Of a stretch of DNA of 64,000 nucleotides, positions 46,381-56,254 are shown piece by piece. The stretch comes from Prochlorococcus sp. AG-673-L20 (GTDB taxonomy: Bacteria > Cyanobacteriota > Cyanobacteriia > PCC-6307 > Cyanobiaceae): positions 1 to 64,000 of the forward strand of contig QCTN01000004.1 in NCBI GenBank assembly GCA_003211135.1. The letters are read 5' to 3'. Made by a program: the position numbers and the translations under genes. The notes under the pieces were generated by a model. The model was not told the DNA's origin and searched no databases. It saw only the letters and a list, made by a program, of their open reading frames with translations. Within the stretch, counting starts at the first letter, position 1. Each line of letters opens with the position of its first letter.

Positions 46381-46722
46381 ATGGATAAAAAAGGAGCAAA
46401 AGGCTATTGGATATCAACAGCAAAAATAATTAATCAGGAATTATTTGATGAGTATGTAAATAAAGTTGCACCATGGCTAAAAGAAGTTGGTGGGGAAGTA
46501 TTTGCAAAAGATACAGAACCATTAGGAAAGGAACGAACTGAGGATTCTAATTTAGCTGTTATTTGTGAATTTCCTTCAATGAGGGCAGCAGTTGAAGCTT
46601 TTGAATCTGAAGAATATAGAGAATTTTCAAATTTGAGAAGAAAAGCAACTGAGAATTCTACCTTTACAATAATGGAGGGTTTAGATGAAGCTGCAAAATT
46701 AAGAAGAGCGATGGGGAAATAA
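46381..46722 (+). CDS. DUF1330-family protein
   Basis: GYWISTAKIINQELFDEYVNKVAPWLKEVGGEVFAKD ... ICEFPSMRAAVEAFESEEYREFSNLRRKATENSTFTIMEG. Confidence 0.85.
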   Translation: MDKKGAKGYWISTAKIINQELFDEYVNKVAPWLKEVGGEVFAKDTEPLGKERTEDSNLAVICEFPSMRAAVEAFESEEYREFSNLRRKATENSTFTIMEGLDEAAKLRRAMGK

Positions 46723-46787
46723 TTTGTTATTCATAATTTCTGTGATTTCTATATATAGTGATTAATGAAAATATTTATAAGAAATTA

Positions 46788-46928
46788 ATGGAACAAAGCT
46801 ATGTTGGAGATTTAATACCCTCTATAAACTCCTATCAGAAAATTATTGATCAATACGAAAGAGGTTTAAAAAAAGGAGAATTTTATGAGGAGCAAATTGG
46901 AGAAGATCTAATTTATCCAGATTGGTAA
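46788..46928 (+). CDS. small hypothetical
   Basis: MEQSYVGDLIPSINSYQKIIDQYERGLKKGEFYEEQIGEDLIYPDW. Confidence 0.45.
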   Translation: MEQSYVGDLIPSINSYQKIIDQYERGLKKGEFYEEQIGEDLIYPDW

Positions 46929-46930
46929 AA

Positions 46931-47119
46931 ATGCTTACAACAAAAATTACTTATGCTCTATCAGATTGGATTAGAGAGTGGCGAAAATGTAGAAACGAAA
47001 ATCCATCTCTTGATGATTGTATAAAGTTTACAGAATGGAAAATAGAAAATTATGAATTAACAGATAGTGATCGTATGATAATTGAAAGTATTTTAATTTA
47101 TGAAACTGAAGAAAGTTGA
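46931..47119 (+). CDS. small hypothetical (ATG at 46931 preferred over the track's TTG)
   Basis: MLTTKITYALSDWIREWRKCRNENPSLDDCIKFTEWKIENYELTDSDRMIIESILIYETEES. Confidence 0.5.
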   Translation: MLTTKITYALSDWIREWRKCRNENPSLDDCIKFTEWKIENYELTDSDRMIIESILIYETEES

Positions 47120-47127
47120 AAATTTTA

Positions 47128-48336
47128 TTAATCTAATTTTTCATATAAATTTCTCCCCTTCCAAGTCCATCCATTTCCAGTAATTGTTCTATAAATAGAT
47201 AAAAAACTTATATAAATGACAATAAGTCCGCCTATGCTATTGAGGTACCAGTAATTGTTAGGGATATTAAATTTATTCTTAAATATTAGCCTTTTTAATC
47301 CATAACTAATAATAGATATAAAAGAAATTAGAAAAGTTAGTAAATATATCTTTGTGTAATCAGTAAAATTAATTTTTATTAGTGATATCAGAAATAAAAT
47401 CAAAGGAAATGAATATAAGAAAAATACAAATATTGATGCACTTAGTGATTTTAAAATATTTTTTTCAAGGCCTAGGAACCAGTTTTTACTCCATCCTTCT
47501 ATTAATGAATTTAAATTTTTATACATATTAAGAGAGATATCGTTTATTGCTATCGAAAAATTTAAATTTAAATTATTTGATTTTATTTTTTCGGCTAATG
47601 CTAAATCTTCAACGACTTCATTATATGTTTCTAGATGTCCGCCAATTAGATCATAAGATTTTTTTTTAAATAGCATAAATGGACCTGCGGCAAAAGAATT
47701 TTTATTTGATGAATCATTAGTTTTAAAAATTGGGAAACCTAGCATAAGAAGACTAGTCATTATTGGTTGGACCATCCACTCTGCTAAGCAATTACAATTT
47801 ATTTTTGGAGCTAAAGATAATAAATCAATATCATCTGTACAAGATTTTAATAATGCATTAAAAATACAATTTTTACCAATTAAGACGTCCGCATCTATGA
47901 ATAAAATCCAATCAGTAGTTAATTGTTTTGATCCTTTATAGCAAGCCCAATTTTTACCCACCCAATTTTTGTCACTTGGTCTATCCCCAGACGAAATAAT
48001 TTCTATATCATCACTTTTTTGAAAATATTTATCTTTGCATTTTATAGCCTCATTATAGGTATCATCTGTACTTGAATCATCAACAACTAAAATTTTAAAA
48101 GTTTGGCAGGGTTTTTTTATTTCACTTAATGCTTTTAGGCAATTGACAATATTTATCTCTTCATTATAAGCCGGTATTAAAATTGATAAGCTCTCATTAA
48201 GTGGCTTTGAATAAACATAATTTTTTAAAAAAGGTGCTTTATTAAAAATATATATTTCATAAAATAATGAAAATAATATTAGAACAAAAGATAAAAAACC
48301 TAAATACAAGAGAATGCTATTTGTATTTAAAATCAT
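47128..48336 (-). CDS. glycosyltransferase family 2, membrane-anchored
   Basis: LSILIPAYNEEINIVNCLKAL, ILVVDDSSTDDTYNEA, WILFIDADVLIGKNCIF, EDLALAEKIK; C-terminal TMs. Confidence 0.9.
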   Translation of the reverse strand: MILNTNSILLYLGFLSFVLILFSLFYEIYIFNKAPFLKNYVYSKPLNESLSILIPAYNEEINIVNCLKALSEIKKPCQTFKILVVDDSSTDDTYNEAIKCKDKYFQKSDDIEIISSGDRPSDKNWVGKNWACYKGSKQLTTDWILFIDADVLIGKNCIFNALLKSCTDDIDLLSLAPKINCNCLAEWMVQPIMTSLLMLGFPIFKTNDSSNKNSFAAGPFMLFKKKSYDLIGGHLETYNEVVEDLALAEKIKSNNLNLNFSIAINDISLNMYKNLNSLIEGWSKNWFLGLEKNILKSLSASIFVFFLYSFPLILFLISLIKINFTDYTKIYLLTFLISFISIISYGLKRLIFKNKFNIPNNYWYLNSIGGLIVIYISFLSIYRTITGNGWTWKGRNLYEKLD

Positions 48337-48479
48337 TTACTGGTTCTTATAGTTAGGATCTATATATACTTTTTAATATTAAAAGTATTGCTTTAAAATC
48401 TACTTAAATAACATAGAACAAACAAGGTATTAGAATTCTCGTATAAATCGATAAAAAAGTAAATCAGCATATTTACGGA

Positions 48480-48830
48480 TTTACTTGAAATAGATATAGG
48501 AGTAATTTATGAATGTTGAGTTAGGAGGCAATCTAAATGATTGATAGTCCGCCTGAAATTTAGCAAATTTACAAATATAGGAAGTGTATTCCTGACAATG
48601 GGATTAATCGAAAAATAAAGTTCAATCAATTAGTCTGATAAGACTTCGCTTTATAATTACCAGCGACAAAAAAGAACTAAATTTATCGAGAAGTATCCCC
48701 TGATCCACGTATTTTAAGTTCATGAATAAATGAACTTTATAATATGTATTATAAATCCTGAAAGTAGGAAATAAGAATTTAAAAGAGGACTGTTATCACA
48801 GGCCTCTTTTTTACTGATTTATATAATTTT
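48480..48830 (+). ncRNA. putative non-coding RNA locus ending in a terminator (strand tentative)
   Basis: About 350 nt without a convincing ORF; hairpins AAGTTCATGAATAAATGAACTT and terminator AAGAGGACTGTTATCACAGGCCTCTTTTTT. Confidence 0.35.
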
Positions 48831-48857
48831 AAATGTTTATTATTAGTTAATATTAAA

Positions 48858-49838
48858 TTGCAATTTGAAATAAATTATATTTGTAAAATGAAAGAGAAAA
48901 ATTTATTCCCATCCATCGAACCAAGAGAAAAGGGTTTTTTACAAGTAAGTAAGATTCATTCTATTTATTGGGAAAGATCTGGAAATCCAAAAGGTAAAAA
49001 GATATTAGTAATTCATGGTGGCCCTGGAGGAGGAAGTCAGCCAAGATATAGGCGATATTTTAATCCTGAAAAATTTGATATTATTCAATTTGATCAAAGA
49101 GGCTGTGGTTCTTCAAGACCTTTTTCAGAATTAAGAGAAAATACAACAGGCGACTTAGTAAATGATATTGAAAAATTAAGATTAAATTTGAAAATAGATT
49201 CTTGGCATTTGTTTGGGGGTTCATGGGGATCTACTTTAGCTTTAATTTATTCAATTAAAAATCCATCAAGAGTCTTAAGTATGACCTTAAGAGGAATATT
49301 TTTATGTAGAAAATTTGAACTCTTATGGTTTTATCAATATGGCGCAAGTGAGATATTTCCTGAAGAGTTTGAAAAATATATTGAAGTAATTCCTAAGGAT
49401 GAAAGGGTTGACTTGATAGCTTCTTTTTACAAATATCTAACCTCCCCAGATATTGAACTTAGATCAAAAGCTGCCGCTGCCTGGACAAATTGGGAACTTT
49501 CTACAAGCCATCTTATAAAAAGAGATATTGATGTTGGTAAAAGTAAAATTAATTCCTTTTCGGATGCTTTTGCTAGAATAGAATGTCATTATTTTATAAA
49601 TAAGATCTTCTTAGAAGAAGATTTTATTTTGAAAAATATAAATATTATAGAATCCATCCCAACTAAAATAATTCAAGGTAGATATGACGTAGTTTGTCCT
49701 GTAAGGAGTGCTTGGGACCTTAGTAGAAAATTAATAAATTCAGAGTTAATTATCGTAGATGACGCTGGTCATTCAATGAGCGAAAAAGGCATCACATTAA
49801 AATTATTAGATTCAGTTGAAAGATTAGAAAGTTTTTAG
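48858..49838 (+). CDS. pip: proline iminopeptidase (alpha/beta hydrolase); ATG at 48888 (MKEKNLFPSIEP) likely
   Basis: VIHGGPGGGSQPRYRRYFNPEKFDIIQFDQRGCGSSRPFS; FGGSWGSTLALIYS; DDAGHSMSE. Confidence 0.92.
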   Translation: MQFEINYICKMKEKNLFPSIEPREKGFLQVSKIHSIYWERSGNPKGKKILVIHGGPGGGSQPRYRRYFNPEKFDIIQFDQRGCGSSRPFSELRENTTGDLVNDIEKLRLNLKIDSWHLFGGSWGSTLALIYSIKNPSRVLSMTLRGIFLCRKFELLWFYQYGASEIFPEEFEKYIEVIPKDERVDLIASFYKYLTSPDIELRSKAAAAWTNWELSTSHLIKRDIDVGKSKINSFSDAFARIECHYFINKIFLEEDFILKNINIIESIPTKIIQGRYDVVCPVRSAWDLSRKLINSELIIVDDAGHSMSEKGITLKLLDSVERLESF

Positions 49839-49870
49839 GCAAATTTTATTAAAATTAAATTTATCAAGCG

Positions 49871-50044
49871 TTATAGACCATTATCTTCGATATTTTTAGC
49901 AATACTTCTTAGTAACTCAACGATATCAGAGTCTTCACATTCTGTATCCTCTTTCAGCAGAATACATTCATCTCTAATGCTTACATTAGTACTCCACCAA
50001 ATTCCTGAGCTATTAGTATCGTCCCATTCAAATCTATCGGACAT
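49871..50044 (-). CDS. small acidic hypothetical
   Basis: MSDRFEWDDTNSSGIWWSTNVSIRDECILLKEDTECEDSDIVELLRSIAKNIEDNGL. Confidence 0.5.
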   Translation of the reverse strand: MSDRFEWDDTNSSGIWWSTNVSIRDECILLKEDTECEDSDIVELLRSIAKNIEDNGL

Positions 50045-50049
50045 TACTA

Positions 50050-50295
50050 CTATGAGTTCACTTTGATTTCTTCTTTAATATCTTCTTTGATTTCTTCCTT
50101 TACTTCTTCTGGCCATTCAATATCAAATCTTGCATACTCTTCTGTTGCAAATCCTTCAGGATGGCGCTTACAAATTTTTCTTCTTCTAACAAAAACGTGG
50201 TCAACTCTTTTCTCTTTGTCGGGGGTAACTGTTCGTTCAATTTCTATAACTTCAGTAAATTCTGTTGATTTAAGCTCGATTGTAGGTTTCTTCAT
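50050..50295 (-). CDS. conserved hypothetical with acidic/Lys repeat tail
   Basis: VDHVFVRRRKICKRHPEGFATEEYARFDIEWPEEVKEEIKEDIKEEIKVNS. Confidence 0.55.
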   Translation of the reverse strand: MKKPTIELKSTEFTEVIEIERTVTPDKEKRVDHVFVRRRKICKRHPEGFATEEYARFDIEWPEEVKEEIKEDIKEEIKVNS

Positions 50296-50437
50296 GCTTA
50301 CAATAAATAACCTCTCTACATTAAAGGTTGATACTGATGAACGTGGATTTCTAGTTGTAACTTATTTAACTTGAATTCTTTTTAAAAACAAATTTTTTGA
50401 CAACTTTTAAGGTTTTAATTTTTTGAATAAATTAAAT

Positions 50438-51943
50438 TTATAATTCAAGATTTAATTCATATTGAAGATCACCTTTTGGTTTTATATTGATCTTTTTAGG
50501 ATGATTTTTTTTCTTAATTAATGATGTTCTTCTAGAGCCGTGTTTTAAATATACTTCTTTTGAAATATCCCAATAACCATCTATTTGAGTTATTTCTTGA
50601 ATCTTTTTTCTGGCAATCTTAGTTGTTTTTGAGAGGTCGATTATTGGTTTTGCATATTTAGAATTTGAATACTCAGTTGAATTGAAATTTTCCATCAACC
50701 AAGGTTCATGTATAAAGTTATCAGGATAATGTTTTATCTCCGGTACCCATTTTCTAATAAAATTCCCTTTTGGATCATGATCTTTCCCTTGCTTAATAGG
50801 ATTATAAATTCTATTTGTATTTATAGAGGTTGTACCTGATTGCATTTGGCATTGATTCCAATGAATTCCAGGCTCATAGTCAATAAATTTGGATGCCAAT
50901 ACTGAACCAGAATCTTGCCATGGTATCCATAAGTTATAGCTTGCAAAAGACATCAACATTGCACGCATTCTGAAATTAAGCCAGCCATTAAAATTTAAAG
51001 ATCTCATACAGGCATCTAAGAAAGGAAAACCAGTTTTCCCTTCACTCCATAATTTGAGAAAATCATTATCTTTTTTTCTGATTTTTTGGAAATATGGATG
51101 AAATTCTTTAAATTCTAATTCTGGTTCACTTTCAAGTTTTTGAATAAAATGACAATGCCAAGTTAATCTACTTTTTAGCATTTTAGAATTAGTTTCTTTA
51201 ATTAAACTTGCTTTATAAAAAATCTCTTTTAAAGATATACAGCCCCAACTTAAATAAGGAGATAATCTCGAACAACTATCGAAAGATTTCTCGGGGCTTG
51301 AAATGTCTTTTGAATAAGAATTTAATTTTTTACTGAAAAAATAATCCATTCTTTTTAGACCATTTTCCCTCCCTCCCTTTAATCTTCCTTCACATAACTC
51401 ATCTTTAAAGCAAAAGAAATTATCTGGTGGTATTGCTCCAGTATCAATTTCTATAGGATTAATATTTGAAGGCTCTAATAATAATTTTTTCTCCATATTT
51501 TTTTTCCATTTTTTTGACCAATTATTTCTATCTAGATTTCCTCTAAAAACAGAAAATTGTAAATATTCCTTCCAAATTATTTTTTTCATTGAAGCCCATT
51601 TTCTAACTTCTTTATCTCTTTTATATGTAAAATAGTCACCAGTTTCTTGATGGCTATAAATACCCTTTAAATTGAATTTATTAGATATCTCATCAAAAAT
51701 TTCAATAACTTTACCTGTTCTAATTATTAAAGGTTGTCCAATTTTTTCAAGTGAATTTCTTAAATCTATAAGACTCTCCTTGCAAAACTGCCACTGTCTA
51801 TCTGAATAAGTTTTTTGTTTCCATAGTTCTTTTTCAACTATATAAATAGGTAATATATCCCTATCTTTTAAAGATTCAACCAGAGCCTCATTATCTTTTA
51901 CTCTTAAATCTCTTTTAAACCATAGTATATTTATATCTTTCAT
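50438..51943 (-). CDS. cryptochrome/DNA photolyase family protein
   Basis: INILWFKRDLRVKDNEALVESL; SWGCISLKEIFY; GFPFLDACMRSLNFNGWLNFRMRAMLMSFASYNL; DYEPGIHWNQCQMQSGTT. Confidence 0.93.
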   Translation of the reverse strand: MKDINILWFKRDLRVKDNEALVESLKDRDILPIYIVEKELWKQKTYSDRQWQFCKESLIDLRNSLEKIGQPLIIRTGKVIEIFDEISNKFNLKGIYSHQETGDYFTYKRDKEVRKWASMKKIIWKEYLQFSVFRGNLDRNNWSKKWKKNMEKKLLLEPSNINPIEIDTGAIPPDNFFCFKDELCEGRLKGGRENGLKRMDYFFSKKLNSYSKDISSPEKSFDSCSRLSPYLSWGCISLKEIFYKASLIKETNSKMLKSRLTWHCHFIQKLESEPELEFKEFHPYFQKIRKKDNDFLKLWSEGKTGFPFLDACMRSLNFNGWLNFRMRAMLMSFASYNLWIPWQDSGSVLASKFIDYEPGIHWNQCQMQSGTTSINTNRIYNPIKQGKDHDPKGNFIRKWVPEIKHYPDNFIHEPWLMENFNSTEYSNSKYAKPIIDLSKTTKIARKKIQEITQIDGYWDISKEVYLKHGSRRTSLIKKKNHPKKINIKPKGDLQYELNLEL

Positions 51944-52002
51944 CTATAAAATTTATCTTTATTATAAAAAAATAAATTTTAATTAGTTACCAAATAAGAA
52001 AT

Positions 52003-52391
52003 TTATTCTTTTTGGAATAATTTTAAAAACTCTTTATTTTCCATTCCTGAAAAACTTTTTTCCTTAATAGATTCAATTACTTTTGTATAGTATCTATATT
52101 TAATTTGATACTCACTCATTAAAAGAATTATACGCCAATTTTTTATATAAAATCTCCTAACTATCTCTTCATATTTTTTTGTCGGTTTTTTCTAGTTCCT
52201 CTTTATTACTTAAATATTTTTTTTCGATCCACTCAAAAACATCTTTAAGCTTACCGTTTATTTTGCCGTTAGTTATCCATCTTTTTATATAAATTTCATC
52301 TCCATCTTCTAATTCAAAACATTTTTCAGGTGAAGGCAGCGTGTAATTATGAAATCTAGTGTATAGTCTCTGATTAGTTTCATTAAATTAA
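52003..52391 (-). pseudogene. frameshifted hypothetical gene remnant
   Basis: Two abutting frames: RFHNYTLPSPEKCFELEDGDEIYIKRWITNGKINGKLKDVFEWIEKKYLSNKEELEKTDKK and KKYEEIVRRFYIKNWRIILLMSEYQIKYRYYTKVIESIKEKSFSGMENKEFLKLFQKE; joined if one A is removed from a 7-A run (plus-strand T-run 52174-52180). No in-frame ATG at the 5' end. Confidence 0.5.
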
Positions 52392-52747
52392 TCTTTCTTT
52401 TTAAGTTCGAGTTCTCGCATAAACATAAATGCACCAAATGAAAAAGCAAGTGAGATTAAAAAAGTTAGAGGAAAATAAATGCCCCATAATTTTAATTTTA
52501 ATCTTTTCCCCTCTGCAACATAAAATATAAATATTGATATGAGAAGAACTCCTGTATCAGCTGATATAAATCCAGAAGTAGGAGTTATCCATGCGTCATC
52601 AAAAAATGCGGTTCCTATATCTATTACAGAACCTTGAATATTCCCATTCCTTACTAAGTTTATAAATTGAAGAATAAAATAAAATGGCCAAATTAATCCT
52701 GCTAGTGAAGTCGCTCCATAAATCGTAAGTCTAATTTTTGACCACAT
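52388..52747 (-). CDS. DUF2834-like membrane protein
   Basis: LIWPFYFILQFINLVRNGNIQGSVIDIGTAFFDDAWITPTSGFISADTGVLLISIFIFYVAEGKRL. Confidence 0.7.
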   Translation of the reverse strand: MWSKIRLTIYGATSLAGLIWPFYFILQFINLVRNGNIQGSVIDIGTAFFDDAWITPTSGFISADTGVLLISIFIFYVAEGKRLKLKLWGIYFPLTFLISLAFSFGAFMFMRELELKKKD

Positions 52748-52966
52748 AGCTTTACCTTTTTAGTATATTTATAGCTAAAGTTGAAGAATAATTGATGTAT
52801 AAAATCATTCTAATAATTAGTCTTTTTTAAAAATAAAAATTCAAAATATACATAATAGTGTTCCTATTCTTTTTTTATTTGTTTTAAATTTTATACATTT
52901 AAGTCGAATTACTCACATCTTAAATTATGCCTATCAGCTATAAATAATTCATAGACAAAAATATTT

Positions 52967-53077
52967 ATGACCCAGATTTTTTTTATTGATATTATGCTTG
53001 CTGGTTTAGGGATATTTATTTATTTCTTTGGTCTTAAGAAATTATTATTTAATCAGCCAAGAGCTTCTCAAGACTAA
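52967..53077 (+). CDS. small single-TM hypothetical
   Basis: MTQIFFIDIMLAGLGIFIYFFGLKKLLFNQPRASQD. Confidence 0.45.
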   Translation: MTQIFFIDIMLAGLGIFIYFFGLKKLLFNQPRASQD

Positions 53078-53083
53078 TAATAA

Positions 53084-53230
53084 ATGGCAAAAAGTAGTAA
53101 GGGAATGCCAATTAAAATAGGTATTAAACGTCTTTCTTTATTAAAAGAAAAAGGATTAATTACAGAAGAAATATTTTCTGATGCTGAAGAGCTACTGATT
53201 AAGAGTGAAATGGATATTTCTTCTAAATAA
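53084..53230 (+). CDS. small hypothetical (SHOCT-like pattern)
   Basis: MAKSSKGMPIKIGIKRLSLLKEKGLITEEIFSDAEELLIKSEMDISSK. Confidence 0.45.
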   Translation: MAKSSKGMPIKIGIKRLSLLKEKGLITEEIFSDAEELLIKSEMDISSK

Positions 53231-53327
53231 TTAAATTTATGTAAATTCTTAATTAAATAAAATTCTAATTTACTTTTTAGATAAATAAAATCTAATCTGA
53301 CTAAACTTAAAATAAAAAATAAAAATA

Positions 53328-53951
53328 ATGTTAATAACAAAAAAATTATGGGAAAATAACACCGATCTAGCTTTGCTTAGCTTGAAAACTAAATTTGTTG
53401 AAGGGATCAGAAATGGAAACTTACCAAGAAATATTTTTAAAGAGTATTTATCTCAAGATTATTTTTTTTTAGAGAGCTTTGCTAAGGCATATGGATTAGC
53501 TGTGTCTAAATCAAAAGATAAAAGTCAAATTAAGTCTTTAAGTCAACTCTTAGTTGGTGTATCTGATGAATTAATACTTCATGAGACGTACGCAAAAGAA
53601 TGGAAGATTGATTTGTCTACTAACTGTATAAAACCTGCTACAAAGAAATACACTGATTTCCTTTATGATGTTTCCACAAGACTAAGTTCAGTTGAAATAA
53701 TGTTTGCAATGACTCCTTGCATGCGGTTATATTCTTGGATAGGAAAAAATTTATCGGATATGATTTTAAATAATCCTTATAAAGAATGGATTCTTACTTA
53801 CTCCAATGAAAGTTTTGATGATTTAGCAAAATCTCTTGAAAAAATAATTGATAATTACCAAGAACCATATGATATTAATCAGGCTCAGAATTTATATAAA
53901 AAAGCGATGGAACTGGAATTAGATTTTTTTAATGCTTATTCAAATTTCTAA
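53328..53951 (+). CDS. TenA/THI-4 family (thiaminase II-like)
   Basis: FKEYLSQDYFFLESFAKAYGLAVSKS; AMTPCMRLYSWIGKNL; next to thiD. Confidence 0.88.
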   Translation: MLITKKLWENNTDLALLSLKTKFVEGIRNGNLPRNIFKEYLSQDYFFLESFAKAYGLAVSKSKDKSQIKSLSQLLVGVSDELILHETYAKEWKIDLSTNCIKPATKKYTDFLYDVSTRLSSVEIMFAMTPCMRLYSWIGKNLSDMILNNPYKEWILTYSNESFDDLAKSLEKIIDNYQEPYDINQAQNLYKKAMELELDFFNAYSNF

Positions 53952-53974
53952 TAAATCTAAGAAAATTTTTAATT

Positions 53975-54772
53975 TTGAAAATTATGTATTCTAATATTGC
54001 TCTTTCAATAGGTGGTAGTGATTCAGGAGGCGGTGCAGGTATTCAAGCCGATTTACGAACTTTTATGGCACTTAAGGTCCATGGATGTTCTGTGATCACA
54101 TGTGTTACTGCTCAAAATAGTGTACAAGTAAAATGTGTAGAACCCGTAAAGAAGGATACTCTAACAAGCCAAATCGATACTTTATTTTCAGATTTTGATA
54201 TCAAATCTTTAAAAACTGGAATGTTGCTAAACGATAGTATTATTAATGCAACGGCTTTAAAACTGAAATCTTTTTCTATTAGAAAGATTATTGACCCAGT
54301 AATGGTGAGTAGAACTGGTTCTAAATTACTTGAAGATTCTGCAATCAATGCTTATAAAAAATTACTTTTACCAATTGCTGATTTAGTAACTCCAAATATT
54401 TTTGAAGCTAATCTTCTTTCAAATTTGGATATTAAGAATGAGGAAGATGTAGAGCAATCTGCAAAAAGTATTATTAAACTCGGCGCTAAAGCAGTTCTTA
54501 TAAAAGGTGGTGGATTGAATGATATGAAGGGTAGGGACTTTTACCTTGATGTAAATGGAGGGAAAAAGTGGTTTATAAATAAATTTATTAATACTCAAAA
54601 TACGCATGGTAGTGGATGTACTTTAAGTGCTGCAATTTGTGGGTATCAAGCATTAGGATTTGACCTTATGGAGTCAATTCAAAAATCAAAATTATTTATT
54701 GAAAGATCCTTGAAGAACTCATATCAAATCGGATCAGGCCCAGGACCTCTTGGACATTACCAATCAAATTGA
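53975..54772 (+). CDS. thiD: hydroxymethylpyrimidine/phosphomethylpyrimidine kinase
   Basis: ALSIGGSDSGGGAGIQADLRTFMALKVHGCSVITCVTAQNS; NTHGSGCTLSAAICGY. Confidence 0.96.
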   Translation: MKIMYSNIALSIGGSDSGGGAGIQADLRTFMALKVHGCSVITCVTAQNSVQVKCVEPVKKDTLTSQIDTLFSDFDIKSLKTGMLLNDSIINATALKLKSFSIRKIIDPVMVSRTGSKLLEDSAINAYKKLLLPIADLVTPNIFEANLLSNLDIKNEEDVEQSAKSIIKLGAKAVLIKGGGLNDMKGRDFYLDVNGGKKWFINKFINTQNTHGSGCTLSAAICGYQALGFDLMESIQKSKLFIERSLKNSYQIGSGPGPLGHYQSN

Positions 54773-54836
54773 AATCCATTATAAAAAAATTAAATAAAAA
54801 GTATAAATTATTAAAATCATTTATTTTAAAATCTTT

Positions 54837-55022
54837 TTAAAACCACCATTTTTTATTTTGATTTTTTAAAAATAAAATTTCTTCTGTTTCCCACCCACCT
54901 TCTAACCACTCAAGATGTTCTAGCAATAAAGATTCGCTTTCTCCCTTTGTTAAATGACCTAGTCTATTTGCAATTCCATCAAATCTTACTTTCATTAACT
55001 CTTCGATTTTGATGTTATTCAC
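54837..55022 (-). CDS. small hypothetical
   Basis: MNNIKIEELMKVRFDGIANRLGHLTKGESESLLLEHLEWLEGGWETEEILFLKNQNKKWWF. Confidence 0.5.
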   Translation of the reverse strand: MNNIKIEELMKVRFDGIANRLGHLTKGESESLLLEHLEWLEGGWETEEILFLKNQNKKWWF

Positions 55023-55209
55023 AATTGAAACAGATAATTTTTATCTAAATAAACTTGATTGATTGTTAATGTCAATGAAATTATTCTTTTTTTATATTTT
55101 TAAATATGTAATTTGTATTAAATGCAACTATTTTGTAGTGATAGTAATTAAGACTTATTCTCATAAATTGTAATTCTAGGTATTTTAAAAAATAAATTAG
55201 AAATTTTTT

Positions 55210-55353
55210 ATGAAAAACCAAGAAAAAACAACCTCAAAAACAGTTGTTAATGTCGGTTATTGTGAGAGCACTTCCGAGTGGCTCAATAGGATAATGACTG
55301 AACTTGCAGACGAAAGTAAGAATTTTGTGGATCTTTCCGTTTTGTGTGCATAA
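55210..55353 (+). CDS. small hypothetical followed by a terminator-like hairpin
   Basis: MKNQEKTTSKTVVNVGYCESTSEWLNRIMTELADESKNFVDLSVLCA; then GCCTTTTTAAGGCCTTTTTTG. Confidence 0.45.
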   Translation: MKNQEKTTSKTVVNVGYCESTSEWLNRIMTELADESKNFVDLSVLCA

Positions 55354-55745
55354 ATTCAATTATTTAAAGTAAATCGCTTAATGCCTTTTTAAGGCCTTTT
55401 TTGTATTAGATAAACTTATATAAGTTATTTGAAAGGCATATGTTTATGACTTTTCATCGGTATATCTGGTGACAATAAATATGTATAAAAATAATTAATT
55501 TAATAAAATAAATCACCCCCCCCTATGGAGCCTATCCCAGAGAAACTTTATAAGAAATTAGTTAAAGCTTCCAAAAAATGAATAAATTATTTCTTTACTT
55601 TTTAGCGCTATATCTTGGAGCAAAGATCGGAAAATCTGTTTCTTTTGAGAGCTTTACACATTATTTAATTCTTTCTAATTAAGCAAACTTTTTTTGTATG
55701 TTCTTTTTAAGTTTTACTTTTAAATTTAAAATGTTAAAATAAAAG

Positions 55746-56225
55746 TTGATTTTATTTAATGTGAATTTAGATAAAAGTAGTTCTGAAATTATAACTAAAT
55801 TTAAATTATCTCCTCATCCTGAGGGAGGATGGTTTAAAGAAATAATACGGAGTGAAAATCATGTGACTAGAAATGATGGTCAAAAAAGAAATAATATAAC
55901 TGGTATTTATTTTCTACTTTGTAAAAGTGAAAGTAGTAAATGGCATCGAGTAAATTTTTCCGATGAGATATGGATTTATCTTAAAGGGGCACCACTGAAT
56001 TTATATTTTCTAGATGATAATAAAGAATTAATACATATAAGGTTAGATTCAAATAATCCTATTGAAATGATTCCCTCTGGATATTGGCAGGCTGCTAGCA
56101 GTACCGGAGAATTTACATTCACAAGTTGTTGTGTTGGCCCCGGGTTTGATTTTAAGGATTTTGAAATGCTAAGAAATATAGATCCTTCTTTAAGACCAGC
56201 CAAGGCTATTCAGGAACTTATTTAA
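55746..56225 (+). CDS. cupin_5 (DUF985) family protein
   Basis: LSPHPEGGWFKEIIRSE, GIYFLLCKSESSKWHRVNFSDEIWIYLKGAPLNLYFL, GYWQAASSTGEFTFTSCCVGPGFDFKDFEM. Confidence 0.88.
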   Translation: MILFNVNLDKSSSEIITKFKLSPHPEGGWFKEIIRSENHVTRNDGQKRNNITGIYFLLCKSESSKWHRVNFSDEIWIYLKGAPLNLYFLDDNKELIHIRLDSNNPIEMIPSGYWQAASSTGEFTFTSCCVGPGFDFKDFEMLRNIDPSLRPAKAIQELI

Positions 56226-56254
56226 TTTTTAAAATTATCTTGTAATCTGACTGT

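Noticed and set aside
48480-48830. tmRNA (split/permuted picocyanobacterial type)
   Set aside because: No recognisable tag-peptide reading frame or alanine acceptor-like ends.
54112-54607. Minus ORFs within thiD
   Set aside because: Antisense frames of a clear thiD.
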